Assembly (NCBI GenBank): GCA_963605535.1
Contig: CAVCXB010000145.1
Span: 1 to 7,761, forward strand
From: Anthropogastromicrobium chipingensis_A
GTDB lineage: Bacteria > Bacillota > Clostridia > Lachnospirales > Lachnospiraceae
Reading direction: 5' to 3'
DNA length: 7,761 nucleotides
A program made the position numbers and the translations under genes. The notes under the pieces were generated by a model that saw only the letters and a list, made by a program, of their open reading frames with translations, had not been told where the DNA came from and did not search any database. Below are positions 5,268-7,761 of this stretch, piece by piece; within the stretch, counting starts at the first letter, position 1; each line of letters starts with the position of its first letter.

Positions 5268-6127
5268 TAGCAGAAAATCAGATAATTTCATGGGCACAGC
5301 TGCTTGAGGAGGCAAAGAACACGCTTATCAAAGCAAATGTACCAGACGCGGACATTGATGCATGGCTTCTTATGGAGCACTGCTTTTCGATTACAAAAAG
5401 TTTCTTCTTTTTAAATCGCAGACAAATCGTACAGCCGAAAGAAAAAATTGCGCAATACCGAACATTCATTGAACAGCGCGCAGCACGCATTCCGCTTCAG
5501 TATCTGACAAAGACGCAGGGGTTTATGGGGTTAGAGTTCTCTGTAACCCCTGCTGTTTTGATTCCGAGGCAGGATACCGAGACGCTTGTTGAGACCGTGC
5601 TTTCCTGTACAAAGGATAAGCCTGGTGCGGCACTAATTGATGTATGTACTGGAAGTGGCTGCATTGCCGTGTCACTTTCTCATTATGGAAATTTCACGCA
5701 AGTAGCAGCATCGGATATTTCCAGTGACGCGCTTGCCGTGGCAAAAAAGAATGCAGCAGACAATCATGCACCGGTGCAGTTTTTTGAGAGTGATTTGCTT
5801 GAACAGGTGCCAGGAAGCTTTGACATTATCGTGTCCAACCCGCCTTATATAGAAGATGAAGTAATTGCTGGGCTTGAACCCGAGGTAAAGGATCATGAGC
5901 CAATGCTTGCTCTTTCAGGTGGAAGCGACGGGCTGATCTTTTATAGGAGACTGACCGAGACGGCAAAGGACCATTTAAATCCAGGCGGTGCCCTTTTTGT
6001 CGAGATCGGCTATAACCAGTGGGAGACGGTGGCGGCGCTGTTTCGTGAACATGGATTTTCGAATCCAACGCTGGTGCACGATTTAGTGGGACTCGACCGC
6101 GTAGTCTGGGGCGTGCTAGATAAATAG
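5264..6127 (+). CDS. prmC: Peptide chain release factor N5-glutamine methyltransferase PrmC (GTG start)
   Basis: PrmC transfers a methyl group from S-adenosylmethionine to the side-chain nitrogen of the glutamine in the GGQ motif of release factors RF1 and RF2, which raises their activity in peptide release. At 287 residues it has the normal length. The N-terminal helical domain (about 1-85) recognises the release factor. The Rossmann methyltransferase domain shows IPRQDTETLVE (100-110), the SAM-binding loop DVCTGSGCIAVSLS (126-139), an acidic residue at the end of the next strand (ASDIS, 149-153), and the catalytic substrate-binding NPPY (192-195), followed by HEPMLALSGGSDGL (211-224), a strong PrmC signature. 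It starts with GTG overlapping the yqhQ stop and is followed after 23 bases by prfA, its own substrate gene. All key residues are present. Confidence 0.97.
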   Translation: MIAENQIISWAQLLEEAKNTLIKANVPDADIDAWLLMEHCFSITKSFFFLNRRQIVQPKEKIAQYRTFIEQRAARIPLQYLTKTQGFMGLEFSVTPAVLIPRQDTETLVETVLSCTKDKPGAALIDVCTGSGCIAVSLSHYGNFTQVAASDISSDALAVAKKNAADNHAPVQFFESDLLEQVPGSFDIIVSNPPYIEDEVIAGLEPEVKDHEPMLALSGGSDGLIFYRRLTETAKDHLNPGGALFVEIGYNQWETVAALFREHGFSNPTLVHDLVGLDRVVWGVLDK

Positions 6128-6150
6128 AATAATAGAAAAGAGGAGTTTTT

Positions 6151-7230
6151 ATGTTTGACCGATTGGACGATATATTGATCCGCTTTGAGGAGCTTCTTCA
6201 TGAGCTCGGCGATCCGGTACTCGCATCCGACCCGGAGCGTTTTCGCCGTCTGATGAAGGAGCAGGCCGAGCTTGCCCCTCTAGTGGAGACGTATACACAG
6301 TATAAGAAAACAAAGCAGAGCATTGACGACAATCTGGAGTTGCTAGAGGAAGAACACGATGAGGAGATGCGTGAGTTATTAAAGGAAGATCTGGCAGAGG
6401 CGAAAAAGCAGATTCCAGAGCTTGAAAAAAAACTCAAGCTCCTGCTTCTTCCAAAAGATCCGAATGACGATAAAAACGTATTTGTCGAGATTCGTGCCGG
6501 TGCGGGCGGCGATGAGGCAGCACTGTTTGCAGCCGATCTGTTTCGTATGTACAACCGCTTTGCCGAGCGTAATCGTTGGAAGAGCGAGTTCATTAGTGTC
6601 AACGAGAGTGGTATCGGCGGCATGAAGGAGGTTGTTTTCATGATCTCTGGTCAGGGTGCCTACTCCAGACTCAAGTATGAGAGCGGGGTGCATCGTGTTC
6701 AGCGTGTGCCAGAGACCGAGAGCGGCGGACGAATCCATACCTCAACGGCAACAGTTGCCATCATGCCAGAGGCAGAGGAGGTCGATGTCGTGATCGACAT
6801 GAACGACTGTAAATTTGACGTGTTCCGCGCATCTGGAAACGGTGGCCAATGTGTCAACACGACCGATTCCGCAGTTCGTCTGACACACATTCCGACTGGA
6901 ATTGTTATTTCCTGTCAGGATGAAAAGTCTCAGCTTAAAAACAAGGACAAAGCATTAAAGGTACTGCGCGCAAAGCTGTTTGAGCTGGAGACAGCAAAGA
7001 AGCAGGACGAGCAGGCCGAGTACCGCAGAAACCAGATCGGAACAGGAGATCGCTCGGAAAAGATTCGTACCTACAATTTCCCACAGAGCCGCGTGACCGA
7101 TCATCGGATCAAGCTGACCCTTTACAAGCTCGATGCGATCATGGACGGGGATCTTTTTGAACTGATTGACAGTCTGACGGCTGCGGATCAGGCCCAGAAG
7201 CTGTCGAATATGGAAAATCAGACAATGTAG
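6151..7230 (+). CDS. prfA: Peptide chain release factor 1 (RF1)
   Basis: RF1 reads UAA and UAG stop codons in the ribosomal A site and triggers release of the finished protein. The 359 residues match the usual length. The N-terminal helical domain 1 runs to about residue 105. EIRAGAGGDEAALFA (113-127) is the release-factor family block. The stop-codon-reading tripeptide is PET (187-189) in RVPETESGGRIHTST, the RF1 P-x-T class rather than the SPF of RF2. The catalytic GGQ is at 231-233 in RASGNGGQCVNTTDSAVRLT; Gln233 is the predicted PrmC methylation site. There is no internal frameshift, as expected for RF1 (RF2 genes often have one). AGAGGAG ends 5 bases before the ATG. It is the last gene of the yqhQ-prmC-prfA unit; I see no strong intrinsic terminator in the AT-rich 125-base gap after it. 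Confidence 0.98.
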   Translation: MFDRLDDILIRFEELLHELGDPVLASDPERFRRLMKEQAELAPLVETYTQYKKTKQSIDDNLELLEEEHDEEMRELLKEDLAEAKKQIPELEKKLKLLLLPKDPNDDKNVFVEIRAGAGGDEAALFAADLFRMYNRFAERNRWKSEFISVNESGIGGMKEVVFMISGQGAYSRLKYESGVHRVQRVPETESGGRIHTSTATVAIMPEAEEVDVVIDMNDCKFDVFRASGNGGQCVNTTDSAVRLTHIPTGIVISCQDEKSQLKNKDKALKVLRAKLFELETAKKQDEQAEYRRNQIGTGDRSEKIRTYNFPQSRVTDHRIKLTLYKLDAIMDGDLFELIDSLTAADQAQKLSNMENQTM

Positions 7231-7295
7231 TTTTACAAAAAATGTTGTATTATTTTGTATAAATTGCTCTTTTTCGGTAAAACCATCAAAAAATA

Positions 7296-7323
7296 TAGAC
7301 TTTCTGAAAAAATATGGTATAAT
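7296..7323 (+). promoter_or_regulatory. Predicted extended -10 sigma-A promoter of the MgsA-like gene
   Basis: TAGACT (7296-7301, 4 of 6 consensus) and a perfect TATAAT (7318-7323) are separated by 16 bases, with TG one base upstream of the -10 (TGGTATAAT), the extended -10 pattern. The start would fall near 7330, giving a leader of only ~25 bases, so the gene appears to be transcribed independently of prfA. Confidence 0.75.
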
Positions 7324-7355
7324 TCTTTTAGCTATGTGGAAAGGATGGATTAGAT

Positions 7356-7751
7356 ATGAACATTGGACTTACCGCTCATAACAGCAAAAAAACGCTGCTG
7401 GAAAGTTTTTGCATTGCGTATAAAGGAATTTTTAAGAAGCATACGCTGATTGCGACCAATGCGACGGCGGACCACATTGCCAAAGCCACAGGCATGAAAG
7501 TGACCAGTTTGCTGCCGGGCCAGATGGGAGGCTCGAAGCAGATGCAGAATATGATCGCAAACAATGATATCGATCTGGTTATATTTTTCCATAGTGCTGA
7601 TTTAGAGCAGGATGCAGAAAGTATGAATCTGTCTGAGATTTCACGGTTGTGTGATATGTATAATATCCCTCTGGCGACCAACATCGCCACCGCTGAGTCA
7701 CTGGTATTGTGCCTTGACCGAGGTGATATGGAGTGGAGAGACTACAAATAG
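7356..7751 (+). CDS. Methylglyoxal-synthase-family protein with degenerate active site (possible pseudoenzyme)
   Basis: A 131-residue protein with the MGS-like fold. Methylglyoxal synthase turns dihydroxyacetone phosphate into methylglyoxal. Family features kept: N-terminal MNIGLTAHNSKK, the core DIDLVIFF, and IPLATNIATAE (104-114) before DRGDMEWRDY. The active site is not kept. By alignment from memory with E. coli MgsA, the catalytic-base Asp71 in GGDQQ is Ser60 (GGSKQ); Asp20 is Asn9; phosphate-loop ATGTTG is ATNATA (33-38); phosphate-binding Ser65 is Pro54; Asp91 falls at Ser80/Ala81; His98 at Glu88; Asp101 at Asn91. His8 and Lys12 remain. The frame is complete, with a promoter and a ribosome site (GGAAAGGA, 7338-7345), so it does not look like a dead gene. 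It may be a pseudoenzyme, a small-ligand sensor like the MGS-like domains of CarB and PurH, or an enzyme for another substrate. Automatic annotation would probably call it mgsA; I doubt that activity. Confidence 0.85.
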   Translation: MNIGLTAHNSKKTLLESFCIAYKGIFKKHTLIATNATADHIAKATGMKVTSLLPGQMGGSKQMQNMIANNDIDLVIFFHSADLEQDAESMNLSEISRLCDMYNIPLATNIATAESLVLCLDRGDMEWRDYK

Positions 7752-7761
7752 TTAGTACGCA

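Noticed and set aside
6337..6348. Unusual stop-codon-reading tripeptide and GGQ context in RF1 (PET, GNGGQ) as a sign of changed stop-codon use
   Set aside because: PET fits the P-x-T pattern of RF1 and GNGGQ is seen in Clostridial RF1 as I recall it. The genes here end in ordinary TAG and TGA codons, so nothing suggests recoding. The tripeptide codons are near 6709-6717; the interval listed lies in domain 1, which also looks normal.
6198..6641. Ser/Arg-rich open frames antisense to prfA
   Set aside because: They are mirror images of the GC-richer prfA codons, without ribosome sites or recognisable domains.
7234..7259. Inverted repeat TACAAAA / TTTTGTA after prfA as a terminator
   Set aside because: The 7-bp stem is almost all A-T, has a 12-base loop and no directly following T-run, so it is too weak to call; a later TTTTT at 7270-7274 has no stem next to it.

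Overview
The window looks like chromosomal core genome of a low-GC Gram-positive anaerobe, most likely Lachnospiraceae (Clostridia). The reasons are a Bacillota-type Rho Q-loop (PSGRTLSGGLDPAA), a DUF4364 protein (a family I know mainly from Clostridia), the order rpmE - yqhQ (DUF1385) - prmC - prfA, strong AAGGAGG/GAGGAGG ribosome sites and near-consensus sigma-A promoters in AT-rich gaps. The genus cannot be fixed from the sequence. I see no rRNA, tRNA, insertion sequence, CRISPR array or phage gene.

Layout. Positions 1-2015 (minus strand) hold most of rho; its last ~100 codons lie beyond the left edge. This Rho has a very long insertion (about 365 residues) between the Rho_N domain and the RNA-binding fold, and much of it is an Asn/Arg/Asp-rich repetitive low-complexity region. 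Positions 2016-2336 are a divergent control region with a promoter on each strand, an A-rich tract and small hairpins in the rho leader. On the plus strand follow a TIGR01212/YhcC-type radical SAM protein (2337-3284) and a DUF4364 protein (3302-3817). After a 218-base gap with a promoter and a structured leader comes rpmE (L31), closed by a strong intrinsic terminator. Next come yqhQ, prmC (start overlapping the yqhQ stop) and prfA. A last gap with an extended -10 promoter precedes a small methylglyoxal-synthase-family gene (7356-7751).

How the genes fit together. The theme is ending gene expression: Rho stops transcription, RF1 (prfA) stops translation at UAA/UAG, and PrmC methylates the GGQ glutamine of RF1. 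L31 is a ribosomal protein. YqhQ, the radical SAM protein and the DUF4364 protein are conserved but uncharacterised.

The two most unusual things are (1) the last gene, an intact reading frame of the MgsA fold in which nearly all catalytic and several phosphate-binding residues are replaced, suggesting a pseudoenzyme or a protein with a new ligand; and (2) the prion-like/phase-separation-like insertion in Rho, which contains tandem 11-residue repeats whose nearly identical DNA copies differ only by silent changes.
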